This document shows positions 27,347 to 35,381 of a DNA stretch of 64,000 nucleotides, piece after piece. The DNA comes from DASPJR01 sp035628505. Lineage in GTDB: Bacteria; Planctomycetota; SZUA-567; H5-PLA8. Below the pieces are notes generated by a model. It was not told where the DNA came from, did not search any database, and saw only the letters and a list, made by a program, of their open reading frames with translations. The stretch lies in contig DASPJR010000011.1 of NCBI GenBank assembly GCA_035628505.1, positions 5,916 through 69,915 of the forward strand, read 5' to 3'. Each line of letters starts with the position of its first letter. The first letter of the stretch is position 1. The position numbers and the translations under genes are program-made.

Positions 27347-28525
27347 ATGTCGCAGGAACAGGAGAAATCGCAGCAGGAAGCTGGCGCTGTAAAAGCCAAT
27401 CCTCCGCGCCGGAGAAATCCGCACATCCTCAAGTCGCTGGGCGTCACCGAGTCCGATCTTGATAATCCACTCAAAGCGATGTTCGAAGGCGGTGCGCAGC
27501 GCTTATGGGCGGTGCTCAAGGCGCTGGATGCACCCTTTATGGAGGATCGCCCGGTCATACAGAAAACAGGCGATGCGGAGATTGACGAGGCGCGTGAATT
27601 CTACGCGGAGCGCGAACGCGAAGAACGCGAGCGCCAACTTGCCGAAGAACGTTTGAAGCGCCCGGCAGTCTGGCGGCAGCTTTCGGGGCTGTTCAAGCAA
27701 GAGGAGGACAATCTTTCGCCCGAGAAGCGCCAGGAGTGCGCGCAGCGGCTGATTGACATAGTGGTGCAGCTTCTGCGTAACGAACTGAAGCTCGAACGCG
27801 AAAACCCCAATCCGTACCACACCATTCAGTGGGACCCGGTGCGCAAGATCTGCGTTCTGCTGGGCATCGCGCCATCGCACCTCTCCAAGTTGAGCAAAGA
27901 AGCAACCGGCCTGGCCGCGCATGAACTGCTCGACGGCATCCACGCCGAGACGATCCGTGCAAAGATGCGCGAGCAGCTTCGTGCATGGCTCGCCTCACGC
28001 GGCAGCGCGTCCAAGAGTGATGGAGCCACGGCACGCAAGGGTGGCGGGGACGCTCCTGTCCCCGGGAGGGTTGCTCCCACTCGCGAAGTGAACACCTCTT
28101 CCCGCATCGAAAGCACCTCCCACCCCGACAGGAGTGTCGGGGCTACCAGTGACGAGGACGCTGCGGAGCTGTACGCCGAACTCAAACGGTCGAGGCGCGG
28201 TCCGCACTTCCACCGCTCGACCTGGGCCCTCGCGTACGGTTTTCCGAATTTCATGCGCTTCTATCGTGCGTGCCGCTTCTACTACAAGCTCACGCCGCAG
28301 GAGCTCGAGTTCGCCTTGCTGCAGGAGCTGCTCGCCGAGGACCCGAACGCGTGCAGTGACGAAAGTTCAGCAATGGCAATGGACAGTGAAAGCGCGCCCG
28401 TCAATCGCCTAGCAGGCTGGGCGGGCGGTCATCGCCTCCCCGAACCAGCGATCGACGTGGCTCGACAGCAACATGTGCACTTTTTTACAGAATTGGGCGC
28501 GAGGTTGTTCGCCATGCGAAACTGA
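27347..28525 (+). CDS. Protein of unknown function carrying an in-frame repeat element
   Basis: The product is 392 residues from the ATG at 27347; GGAAAGGAAAG lies just upstream, and a GTG at 27326 is the alternative. Residues 1-215 are rich in charged helices with a coiled-coil-like run ('FYAEREREERERQLAEERL'). Residues about 232-267 are encoded by a dyad repeat (28040-28147) that also occurs between genes at 47705-47810; they read 'GGGDAPVPGRVAPTRE' and are low-complexity and probably disordered. The C-terminal third ('FHRSTWALAYGFPNFMRFYR') looks folded again. The family is unknown to me, and a nucleic-acid or cytoskeletal role cannot be decided. Confidence 0.8.
   Translation: MSQEQEKSQQEAGAVKANPPRRRNPHILKSLGVTESDLDNPLKAMFEGGAQRLWAVLKALDAPFMEDRPVIQKTGDAEIDEAREFYAEREREERERQLAEERLKRPAVWRQLSGLFKQEEDNLSPEKRQECAQRLIDIVVQLLRNELKLERENPNPYHTIQWDPVRKICVLLGIAPSHLSKLSKEATGLAAHELLDGIHAETIRAKMREQLRAWLASRGSASKSDGATARKGGGDAPVPGRVAPTREVNTSSRIESTSHPDRSVGATSDEDAAELYAELKRSRRGPHFHRSTWALAYGFPNFMRFYRACRFYYKLTPQELEFALLQELLAEDPNACSDESSAMAMDSESAPVNRLAGWAGGHRLPEPAIDVARQQHVHFFTELGARLFAMRN
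28040..28147. repeat. Dyad repeat inserted in frame within a coding sequence
   Basis: The sequence ggtggcggggacgctcctgt-cccc...gacaggagtgtcggggctacc matches the intergenic element at 47705-47810 at both ends and in 'gggagggttgctcccactcgcg'. It is 108 bases, a multiple of three, and keeps the frame open. Confidence 0.9.
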
Positions 28526-28532
28526 CCGGAGG

Positions 28533-28685
28533 TGTCTCACGCAAAGACGCAAAGGCGCAAAGATAAGCGAAGCAAAGAGGTAAACGATGAGATCGAATCA
28601 GTGATTCACACCTAACTGTGTCCTCGGCGGATTCATTCTAATTGATCCGTTCTTTTCTTTGCGTCTTTGCGGCTTTGCGTGAGAC
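28533..28685. repeat. Inverted pair of ctttgcg repeats
   Basis: The left block gtctcacgcaaagacgcaaa (28533 onward) is complementary to the right block ending tttgcggctttgcgtgagac (28685). The spacer holds nothing recognisable. Confidence 0.85.
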
Positions 28686-28720
28686 ATTCTGGCGTGTGCG
28701 CCCGGGTGATGAATATCGAT

Positions 28721-28748
28721 TTGACGCGTGTGCGCTTGATCTTACGAT
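28721..28748 (+). promoter_or_regulatory. Putative sigma-70-type promoter of hpf
   Basis: TTGACG (28721-28726) and TACGAT (28743-28748) are separated by 16 bases and lie about 84 bases before the hpf start. This is the best match to a housekeeping promoter in the region; it is a prediction by pattern only. Confidence 0.45.
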
Positions 28749-28831
28749 CAAAAACTCGGTCATGGTTACAGCCGGCACAACTGGGCTGATGGGTTAACGG
28801 TACGTCAAAAAGTTACCGCGAGGGACATCGA

Positions 28832-29197
28832 ATGGATCTCCAGATCGAAGGCCGCCATTTCAAGGTGACAGAGGCCATCCAGAATCATCTTGAAGAGAAA
28901 CTGGGCAAATTGGAGAAATACTTCGACGGGATTCACCGCATGCATGTGATCTTAGCGGTGGAGAAGACCAAGCGCCAGATGGTCGAACTGGTCTGCACGG
29001 TCGCCAAGCGCCACACCCTTTTCGCCAAGGGCGAGGCCGACGACATGTACGTGGCCATCGACAAGGCCGAAAAGAAGATGCTGACGGAAATGAAAAAGTA
29101 CAAGGCCAAGCTGCGGCCCGTGGTGCGCGGAAAGAAAACCGGCGCGGCGCTCAGCGAACTGGCGATGGTCGAAGCCAGCGACGAGGACACGGAGTAA
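28832..29197 (+). CDS. hpf: Ribosome hibernation promoting factor
   Basis: The 121-residue protein has the HPF/RaiA N-terminal fold: 'MDLQIEGRHFKVTEAIQNHL', then 'KLGKLEKYFDGI', a basic patch around the middle, and 'ADDMYVAIDKAEKKMLTEMKKYKAKL'. It binds the 30S subunit channel and stabilises inactive ribosomes in stationary phase or starvation. Its length matches short or medium HPF; the C-terminal dimerisation domain of long HPF is missing. It is followed by ptsN-like, yvcK and HPr genes in the same orientation. Confidence 0.93.
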   Translation: MDLQIEGRHFKVTEAIQNHLEEKLGKLEKYFDGIHRMHVILAVEKTKRQMVELVCTVAKRHTLFAKGEADDMYVAIDKAEKKMLTEMKKYKAKLRPVVRGKKTGAALSELAMVEASDEDTE

Positions 29198-29315
29198 ACC
29201 CTTTTACACTCAAAACAAAAGACAGACAGTCAAGGCCGCACGGACCCGGCACACACGCGGGCCGCCGTGCTTTCATGACGGCTTGAGCTTTTGAATTTTC
29301 GATGGAGGCACACGG

Positions 29316-29792
29316 ATGAAGTTGGGCGAGATCATTCCCGAAGGCGGCATTCTGGACGACGTGAAGTCGATTCAGAAGGAAGACGTGATCAAGGAAATGG
29401 TGGCGGCGCTGGTCAAGGCCGGGCGGATCGAAGAAGCGACCTCAAAGAAAGTCATCAAGGCGCTGATGGACCGCGAAGAACTGGGCTCCACCGGTATCGG
29501 CGCCGGCGTGGCCGTCCCGCACGCCAAGCACGACTCGATCACCGACCTGGTCGGCGCCTTCGGCCGCTCCAAGAAGGGCATCAACTTCGACGCGCTGGAT
29601 GGCGAGCCCGTCCATGTTCTGTTCCTGCTGCTTTCCTCCAAGAGTGCCTCCGGCGCGCACCTGGAAGCGCTGGCTTATATTTCGCGCCTGGTCCGCGACG
29701 AGAAGATCGTCAAGTTCCTGCGCGACGCCAAGGACGTACAGGGCATCCGTGAAATCCTCGGAGAAGCCGACCAGATGCTGGGCGGAAACTGA
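29316..29792 (+). CDS. ptsN: PTS EIIA domain protein, PtsN-like
   Basis: The 158-residue protein is a fructose/nitrogen-type EIIA. The phosphorylation site is H69 in 'GVAVPHAKHDSI'. It ends with the usual helix 'AYISRLVRDEKIVKFLRDA'. PtsN-type proteins are phosphorylated through the PTS chain and mostly regulate nitrogen, potassium or sugar metabolism instead of transporting. No EIIB/EIIC gene is nearby, which fits a regulatory role. GGAGG lies 8 bases before the ATG. The HPr encoded 1.6 kb downstream is a plausible phosphate donor. Confidence 0.93.
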   Translation: MKLGEIIPEGGILDDVKSIQKEDVIKEMVAALVKAGRIEEATSKKVIKALMDREELGSTGIGAGVAVPHAKHDSITDLVGAFGRSKKGINFDALDGEPVHVLFLLLSSKSASGAHLEALAYISRLVRDEKIVKFLRDAKDVQGIREILGEADQMLGGN

Positions 29793-29816
29793 TTCTGCCG
29801 TCAAGGCTTTTAAGCG

Positions 29817-30015
29817 AACCGCCAAGACGCCAAGGCGCCAAAGAGGAAAGCACGAAGCACGAAACTCGAAATCCGAAACAAGCACAAATGAGCGAATGTT
29901 CAAAACTCGCGTGACCGCGCCTTTCGAGCATTTGAGATTTGAGTTTTGAATTTGTTTCGGATTTCGTGCTTCGGATTTCGAATTTCAAGCTTGGCGCCTT
30001 GGCGTCTTGGCGGTT
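29817..30015. repeat. Nested inverted repeat between ptsN and yvcK
   Basis: The outer arms accgccaagacgccaaggcg (from 29818) and cgccttggcgtcttggcggt (to 30014) are complementary. Inside them, gaagcacgaaactcgaaatc with cgaaac after it faces gtttcggatttcgtgcttcg. The element is about 199 bases long, with a central part that is itself imperfectly palindromic (caaaactcgcg... ttgagttttga). Confidence 0.85.
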
Positions 30016-30032
30016 GATTGAAGATATAACAC

Positions 30033-31322
30033 ATGTCTGTCGGCAAATTCTTTAAATGGCTGCGGCCGGGACTGCGCATCAAGCGCTGGATCTCCGTGAT
30101 TTTCCTGGGGCTGCTCTTCGCGGTGCTCGCCTCCTGGGCGCTGCTGCTATTTTTCGGAACTCCCGACGGACCAAAGTTCGACCGCTCGACCGTGTGGGGC
30201 TACGGCATCAGCAGCGGCAACGCCCTGCTCATCGGCGCCGCGATGGGCTATTCGCTTTCAGGCTTCTGCCTGATCACGGGTATCTACCGCTTGATCAAGT
30301 CCATGTGGGATCTGGTGGATCGCCGCGGCGCTCGCAAGGGCCTGGTCGAAGCGGCGTATGAACGCGCGGTGCTCGCGCGCGGGCCGAAAGTCGTGGCGAT
30401 CGGCGGCGGCACGGGCTTGTCGTGTGTGCTGACGGGCCTGAAGGAACATTCGCGCGACGTCACCGCGATCGTGTCGATGGCCGACGACGGCGGCAGTTCG
30501 GGCAAGCTGCGCCAGGAGCTGGGGATCAATCCGCCGGGCGACATTCGCAAGTGCCTGATCGCGCTGGCCGACGAAGAGCCGCTCATGAGCGAGCTGCTGG
30601 ATTTTCGTTTTCCGGAGAACGAACTCGGCGGGCACAATTTCGGCAATCTGTTTCTGACAGCTCTGGCGCGCATTCGCGGCGACTTCGGTGAAGGCGTGCG
30701 CGAAGCCAACCGCATTCTTTCCGTGCGCGGGCAGGTGCTGCCCTCGACGCTTGAAAACGTCATGCTCGTCGCCACGCACGAGGACGACAGCAAGACAACC
30801 GGTCAGGCGCTGATCAGCAAAACGGAGAAGCGCATCAAAAAGCTGGAGCTGCGCCCCGAGCCGCAACCGGTCGCGAAAGACATCGTGCGGGCCATAGAAG
30901 AAGCGGACCTGATTGTCATCGGGCCGGGGAGTTTGTATACGTCCGTGATCCCGAATCTGCTCATCAAGGGCACCGCCGAAGCTCTTGCGAAAAGCAAGGC
31001 CAAGAAAGTTTTCGTCAGCAACATCATGACGTACGAAGGCGAGACACGCGGGTACGATCTGGCCGATTTTCTCAAGGCCATCGACGAACACACGTATCCG
31101 CATCGCATTTACGATTACGTGCTGGTCAATAACGGGAAGCATGGTGACACAGGAATCCTGGCCGTGAACGAACGCAACGCCAAGCCTGTGCGCTACGATT
31201 CAAAGCAGTTCGCACATTCGCCATTTAAGCTGATCTGCGATGATATTGTAAATCCTGCCTTCCCAATCCGGCACGACACGTTAAAATTGGCCCACGCCTT
31301 GGTAAGGATATTGAACGGCTGA
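30033..31322 (+). CDS. yvcK: YvcK/CofD-like protein (gluconeogenesis factor)
   Basis: The 429-residue protein has two N-terminal hydrophobic segments (about residues 20-45 and 60-85), so it is membrane-anchored. The YvcK family core follows, with the nucleotide-binding 'VVAIGGGTGLSCVLTGLK', 'MADDGGSSGKLRQELG', 'PPGDIRKCLIALA' and 'LGGHNFGNLFLTAL'. In Bacillus, YvcK binds UDP-sugars and links central metabolism to cell-wall synthesis and cell shape. An N-terminal membrane anchor is known in some bacterial members. Its position between ptsN-like and HPr genes suggests carbon/cell-envelope coordination. Confidence 0.94.
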   Translation: MSVGKFFKWLRPGLRIKRWISVIFLGLLFAVLASWALLLFFGTPDGPKFDRSTVWGYGISSGNALLIGAAMGYSLSGFCLITGIYRLIKSMWDLVDRRGARKGLVEAAYERAVLARGPKVVAIGGGTGLSCVLTGLKEHSRDVTAIVSMADDGGSSGKLRQELGINPPGDIRKCLIALADEEPLMSELLDFRFPENELGGHNFGNLFLTALARIRGDFGEGVREANRILSVRGQVLPSTLENVMLVATHEDDSKTTGQALISKTEKRIKKLELRPEPQPVAKDIVRAIEEADLIVIGPGSLYTSVIPNLLIKGTAEALAKSKAKKVFVSNIMTYEGETRGYDLADFLKAIDEHTYPHRIYDYVLVNNGKHGDTGILAVNERNAKPVRYDSKQFAHSPFKLICDDIVNPAFPIRHDTLKLAHALVRILNG

Positions 31323-31454
31323 GCACCTCGCCTTAGCATGTGAGGAATCTGCCCTTCTGTTCTTTACAAAATAGTTGCGACAGTGTCGCTTTGGCTATAA
31401 CTTTTAGGCAAGACACCGCATAGCGGAGATTGCGCAGTAAAGCTGGGAGATGAA

Positions 31455-31754
31455 ATGACGGGCGCGTGGCTGGAAAAAAGCATTAATTTGAAAAACAAGC
31501 ACGGGCTGCATATGCGTCCGGCGCAGCGAATTGTCGAAACCGCCACCAAGTTCCGCTCGGATATTCGTGCCGTCAAAGATAACCTGGACTGCAACGCCAA
31601 GAGCATCCTCGACATGATCGAGTTCGCCGCCCACATGGTCCGCTCGACAGCCCACGACGATTCGTCTTTTGTCTTCCGCGCCAGCGGCGAAGACGCACAG
31701 GAGGCGCTGGAAGCGCTGGGCTCGCTGGTTAATGACCGTTTTGGGCTGGAGTGA
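31455..31754 (+). CDS. ptsH: HPr phosphocarrier protein
   Basis: The 99-residue protein is an HPr. The active-site His is H19 in 'HGLHMRPA', and a regulatory Ser position is S50 in 'DCNAKSILDM', so both EI-dependent and HPr-kinase-type phosphorylation are possible. GGGAG lies 6 bases before the ATG. It differs from Crh of Bacillus, which has lost the His. It completes the hpf-ptsN-yvcK-HPr cluster. Neither enzyme I nor HPr kinase is in this window. Confidence 0.93.
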   Translation: MTGAWLEKSINLKNKHGLHMRPAQRIVETATKFRSDIRAVKDNLDCNAKSILDMIEFAAHMVRSTAHDDSSFVFRASGEDAQEALEALGSLVNDRFGLE

Positions 31755-31851
31755 TTTTTAATCGCACGAACGACGGCGCAGAAAATTGCGGAGAGGCGCC
31801 GAGGTCTTTGATAGCTTCCGCTGAACCCGATTAGCAGAGCATTCTGAAATC

Positions 31852-32238
31852 TCAGCGCTTTTTCATGGCGAAGGTTCCGACCTCCCCCGGCCCGTCGTAT
31901 TTGCCGGTGAAGCCGTCGCGCGTAAGTTCGCCGCTCCAGGTATAGAGGCCCTGCGTGTCGCCGAGGTCCACCGTGCCGCCGAAGACCAGTTTGCCGTCGC
32001 GTTCTGTACCTTTGAGCTCGACCGTCCACGAGCGCCCTTTGCCGAGGGCAAAGACGCAGGTCCAGACGCCGGGAGATTTCTCTTTGGCCGAACACGTGAA
32101 TGGCCCGCCGGATTTAGAGTACTGCGGACGCGAATCGGTCCACGTGCCGGCCCATTCGCCGGTGAGGGAGAGAGAAGCATCGGCGGCGGAAAGTGAGAAG
32201 CTTAGCGTCAGAAGCGCCACAAGCATGAATACATTCAA
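31852..32238 (-). CDS. Small secreted protein, unknown
   Basis: The product is 128 residues from a TTG at 32238. That start is favoured because GGAGG lies 8 bases upstream, the TTG overlaps the stop of the preceding gene (TTGA), and a signal peptide (NVFMLVALLTLSFSLSAADA) follows at once. The mature part has repeated Gly/Trp beta-strand features ('LTGEWAGTWTD', 'VDLGDTQGLYTWSGEL'), suggesting a small beta-barrel or lipocalin-like fold. The family is unknown. The overlap implies translational coupling with the gene at 32235-32699. Confidence 0.75.
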   Translation of the reverse strand: MNVFMLVALLTLSFSLSAADASLSLTGEWAGTWTDSRPQYSKSGGPFTCSAKEKSPGVWTCVFALGKGRSWTVELKGTERDGKLVFGGTVDLGDTQGLYTWSGELTRDGFTGKYDGPGEVGTFAMKKR

Positions 32239-32699
32239 ACTGGCTGCCTCCTCTTTCGTGCTTGAATCACGAGTCCCACTGAAAGCAGCCCGAACACCCA
32301 AACCTCAGGACGACAAAAATGGCCCCACCATTGTTCTGGGAATCGCCCTTTCAGGCGGATCACCGCGATCACTGTGGATCCCATGTTGGCGGACAGCGCA
32401 ACTTCAAGGGTCTCGTTATCTAAGAAGAAACCGGTCAGACTCGACGTCTTGTACATCGGCGAGGATGTGTATTCACTCCATAAACAGCACCACAGCGGCT
32501 TGTGAGTTTTTGCGTCGTACACGCAGGCGCCATCGAAATAGCGTGTACCGTCGGGAGTCCTGCCTTCTCCGCGGGCAATAAAGTTGGTTGGCGTGGACCT
32601 TTCGATCACGGTCCAGGGTTCTTTGAGGAAAAGGACGGTGAAGGCACTGCAGGACCAAAGCAAAGTAAGTAACAAAGAAGAAAGGGAAAAGCGCATAAT
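32235..32699 (-). CDS. Small membrane-anchored exported protein, unknown
   Basis: The product is 154 residues from the ATG at 32699 (MRFSLSSLLL); the frame is open to 32864 and an ATG at 32744 is also possible. It has an N-terminal hydrophobic segment (about 3-25) and a second near the C-terminus ('WVFGLLSVGLVIQA'), so the domain between them is probably outside the cytoplasm. Two Cys ('WCCLW') and a 'RYFDGACVYDAKTHKPLW' stretch are notable. The stop codon overlaps the TTG of the next gene. It is divergent from serS. Confidence 0.65.
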   Translation of the reverse strand: MMRFSLSSLLLTLLWSCSAFTVLFLKEPWTVIERSTPTNFIARGEGRTPDGTRYFDGACVYDAKTHKPLWCCLWSEYTSSPMYKTSSLTGFFLDNETLEVALSANMGSTVIAVIRLKGRFPEQWWGHFCRPEVWVFGLLSVGLVIQARKRRQPV

Positions 32700-32863
32700 C
32701 CGGCGCCTCGAAAGAGACTTTAATATAACAGCAAGCGGGCTCATCGGCGAGAACTCTTCCCGGGGGCTCGCGTTGCAAATCGGCTGCGCTACGGATACAG
32801 TTTTTCGTTCACAAATCCGGCGCGGCAAGGCCCGGCGGCGGACGTTTTTCTGCGGGAGGAACA

Positions 32864-34192
32864 ATGCTCGATCTGAAATTTGTGCTCGCCAACCTCGACC
32901 TCGTCCAGAAGGCGATCAACGATAAGAAGGCCGCCAACGAACATACAGACCTCAAGAAGCTGCCGGTGCTCGAGGAACAGCGCAAGAAAGTGATCCTCGA
33001 AGCCGAGACGCTCAAGGCCGAGAAGAACAAGCTCTCGAAAGAGATCGGCGCGAAGATGGGCAAGTCCAAAGCGCTCGCGGCCGACACCGAGAAACTTCTG
33101 GCGGCGAATGCCGAAATCGCTGAGCTGCAGAGAAAGTCGAAGTCGATGAACGACCGCATCCAGGAATTGGAAGCCGAGCAGGGCCGCATCGAGGCCGAGC
33201 GCGATGGCATGCTGGCGTGGATTCCCAACCTTCCACACGCAACGGTGCCAGAAGGCGAATCAGCCGAACAGAACAAGGTCGAGCGGACGTGGGGCGACAA
33301 GCCCAAGCACGATTTCAAAATCAAGCCGCACTTTGAACTCGGCGCCGAGCTGGGGATTCTCGAGGCCGAGCGCGGCGCGAAAATTTCAGGGTCCGGCTGG
33401 TATTTCCTGCGCGGCGACGGCGCCCGCATGGAACGCGCGCTGATCAGCTGGTTCCTGGACGTTCACCGCACGCGCAACGGCTACGAAGAACTCTTCCCGC
33501 CGTTCTTCGTCTCGGAAAAAACGCTGTACGGCTCGGGGCAGTTCCCGAAATTTCGCGATCAGATGTACCACGCGGAGATGGACCGGCTCTACGCCATTCC
33601 GACGGCCGAGGTCCCCGTCACAGCATTCCACCGTGATGAGATTCTCGAGGAGGCCGAGCTACCGAAAAAGTACGTCGCCTACTCTGCGTGCTTCCGCCGC
33701 GAGGCTGGCGCGGCGGGGTCGGACACGCGCGGCATCCTGCGCGTGCATCAGTTCAACAAGGTCGAGATGCTCAAGCTCGCCACGCCGCAGACCAGCTACG
33801 CCGAGCACGAAACGATGCTCGAGAACGCCGAGGACCTGCTCAAGCAGCTGGGCCTGCAGTACCGCGTGCTGCTGCTCTGCCGCGGTGACTTAAGTTTCTC
33901 AGCCGCCAAGTGCTACGACCTGGAAGTGTATGCGCCCGCCGCGGAGAAGTGGCTTGAAGTCTCGAGCGTTTCAAACTTCGAAGACTACCAGTCGCGCCGC
34001 AGCAACCTGCGCTACCGCCCCGCCGACGGCGGCAAGCTGCAGTACGTCCACACGCTGAACGGCTCGGGTCTGGCGCTGCCGCGCATCATGGTCGCGCTAT
34101 GGGAATGCAACCAGCAGCCCGACGGCTCAATCGCGATCCCGCAGGTGCTGCAGAAGTACATGGACGGCCAGACGCATATTCGGAGAAAATAG
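32864..34192 (+). CDS. serS: Seryl-tRNA synthetase
   Basis: This class II synthetase charges tRNA-Ser. The 442-residue protein has the long N-terminal coiled-coil arm (about 25-110) that grips the tRNA, then the catalytic core. Motif 2 is visible as 'CFRREAGAAGSDTRGILRVH' and motif 3 as 'GSGLALPRIMVALWE'. Serine-site 'TAEVPVTAFHRDEIL' is also present. A GGGAGG lies 4 bases before the ATG. The length is typical. Confidence 0.97.
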   Translation: MLDLKFVLANLDLVQKAINDKKAANEHTDLKKLPVLEEQRKKVILEAETLKAEKNKLSKEIGAKMGKSKALAADTEKLLAANAEIAELQRKSKSMNDRIQELEAEQGRIEAERDGMLAWIPNLPHATVPEGESAEQNKVERTWGDKPKHDFKIKPHFELGAELGILEAERGAKISGSGWYFLRGDGARMERALISWFLDVHRTRNGYEELFPPFFVSEKTLYGSGQFPKFRDQMYHAEMDRLYAIPTAEVPVTAFHRDEILEEAELPKKYVAYSACFRREAGAAGSDTRGILRVHQFNKVEMLKLATPQTSYAEHETMLENAEDLLKQLGLQYRVLLLCRGDLSFSAAKCYDLEVYAPAAEKWLEVSSVSNFEDYQSRRSNLRYRPADGGKLQYVHTLNGSGLALPRIMVALWECNQQPDGSIAIPQVLQKYMDGQTHIRRK

Positions 34193-34196
34193 TCTG

Positions 34197-34290
34197 GGAG
34201 TCGGGGAGTCTGGGAGTCGGGAGTCGGGAGTCGGGAGTCGGGAGTCGTCCAAGACTCAAGACTCCAAGACTCCAGACTCTAGACTCAAAG
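34197..34290. repeat. 7-base tandem repeat (ggagtcg unit) followed by its complement
   Basis: About six units of gggagtc run from 34197 to 34247 and are followed by about five units of actccaag/gactcaa to 34290, so the tract can fold back on itself. It lies in the 148-base gap between serS and the ligase gene. Confidence 0.88.
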
Positions 34291-34340
34291 ACTGGCACGC
34301 CAAACGCGACACTCTCAGCAGGTCTGAGGATGCCGTTTTT

Positions 34341-35381
34341 ATGTCTTTGTTGCGGCCGCCGTTTGCACCCATGGACGCTCAGCTGGTGGGAGAAATTCCA
34401 GGCGGCGGCGGCTGGCAGTACGAGCCCAAGTGGGACGGGTTCCGCTGCCTGGTCTTTCGCGGGCGAACTACCGTTGAGCTGCAATCGAAAAGCGGGCAGC
34501 CGCTCGGGCGCTATTTTCCCGAAATCGTCGCACTTTTTAAGGAACTCGCTGCGCCGAAGTTTGTGCTGGATGGCGAGATTGTTGTCCCGGCATCAGACGG
34601 GCGCAGCTTGTCGTTCGATGATTTACTGCAGCGCATACATCCGGCTGAAAGCCGCATCAATAAGCTCGCAGCTTCAACGCCCGCGGCATTTATCGCGTTC
34701 GATCTGCTGCAGAGTGACGACGGGCGCAGCCTGATTTCACTGCCGTTCAGCGAACGCCGCGAAGCGCTTGAGCGCTTTATGAAAAAGTATGCGAAGAAAC
34801 ATGCCCGGCTGCTGCTGTCTCCGGCAACCGCAGATATCAGCGTCGCGCGAAGCTGGTTTGCAACGACGGGAGCGGTGCTCGACGGCATTGTCGCCAAGCG
34901 CCTCGACAGCCCGTACGTTTCCGGCGAGCGCAGCGGCATGGTGAAGATCAAGCGCCTGCGCACGGCCGACTGCGTCGTCGGCGGCTTTCGCTATGGCACT
35001 AATTCAAAGCAGGTCGGCTCGCTGCTGCTCGGGCTTTATGATGATGCGGGATTGCTGCATCACGTCGGATTCACCTCATCGTTCACCGGCGAATTTCGCA
35101 AGACGCTGAAGGAAAAAGTAGAGGCGCTGATCAAGCCGCCGGGCTTCACCGGCAGCGCGCCGGGCGGACCGAGCCGCTGGAGCACGGAGCGCTCAACAGA
35201 ATGGCAGCCGCTCGCGCCAAAGCTCGTCGTCGAAGTGCGCTACGATCATTTCTCCGGCGGCCGTTTCCGGCACGGAACGAAGTTCCTGCGCTGGCGCCCG
35301 GATAAAGCGCCGCGCCAGTGCACGCTGACGCAGGTCGCGCAGGAATCAGCCGTGTCGCTGGACGAACTCGTACACAGCTAA
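34341..35381 (+). CDS. ATP-dependent DNA ligase, LigC/LigD-like
   Basis: The 346-residue protein has the ligase nucleotidyltransferase motifs. Motif I is 'YEPKWDGFRC' with the adenylated lysine K30. Motif III is 'FVLDGEIVVP', motif IV 'LDGIVAKRLDSPY' and motif V 'MVKIKRLRTADCVV'. The C-terminal OB domain follows and ends 'TQVAQESAVSLDEL'. It lacks the polymerase and phosphoesterase domains of full LigD, and no Ku gene is adjacent, so it resembles stand-alone LigC. Such ligases are linked to repair such as base-excision or end joining. The 3' end overlaps the convergent gene by 4 bases. Confidence 0.93.
   Translation: MSLLRPPFAPMDAQLVGEIPGGGGWQYEPKWDGFRCLVFRGRTTVELQSKSGQPLGRYFPEIVALFKELAAPKFVLDGEIVVPASDGRSLSFDDLLQRIHPAESRINKLAASTPAAFIAFDLLQSDDGRSLISLPFSERREALERFMKKYAKKHARLLLSPATADISVARSWFATTGAVLDGIVAKRLDSPYVSGERSGMVKIKRLRTADCVVGGFRYGTNSKQVGSLLLGLYDDAGLLHHVGFTSSFTGEFRKTLKEKVEALIKPPGFTGSAPGGPSRWSTERSTEWQPLAPKLVVEVRYDHFSGGRFRHGTKFLRWRPDKAPRQCTLTQVAQESAVSLDELVHS

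Larger units (their letters stand above)
28526..28831. other. Intergenic region upstream of hpf
   Basis: This 306-base gap holds an inverted pair of ctttgcg-family blocks (28533-28564 and 28651-28685) that can pair across about 90 bases, then the promoter-like hexamers described separately, and finally the ribosome site of hpf (gaggg, 28820-28824). Confidence 0.65.
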
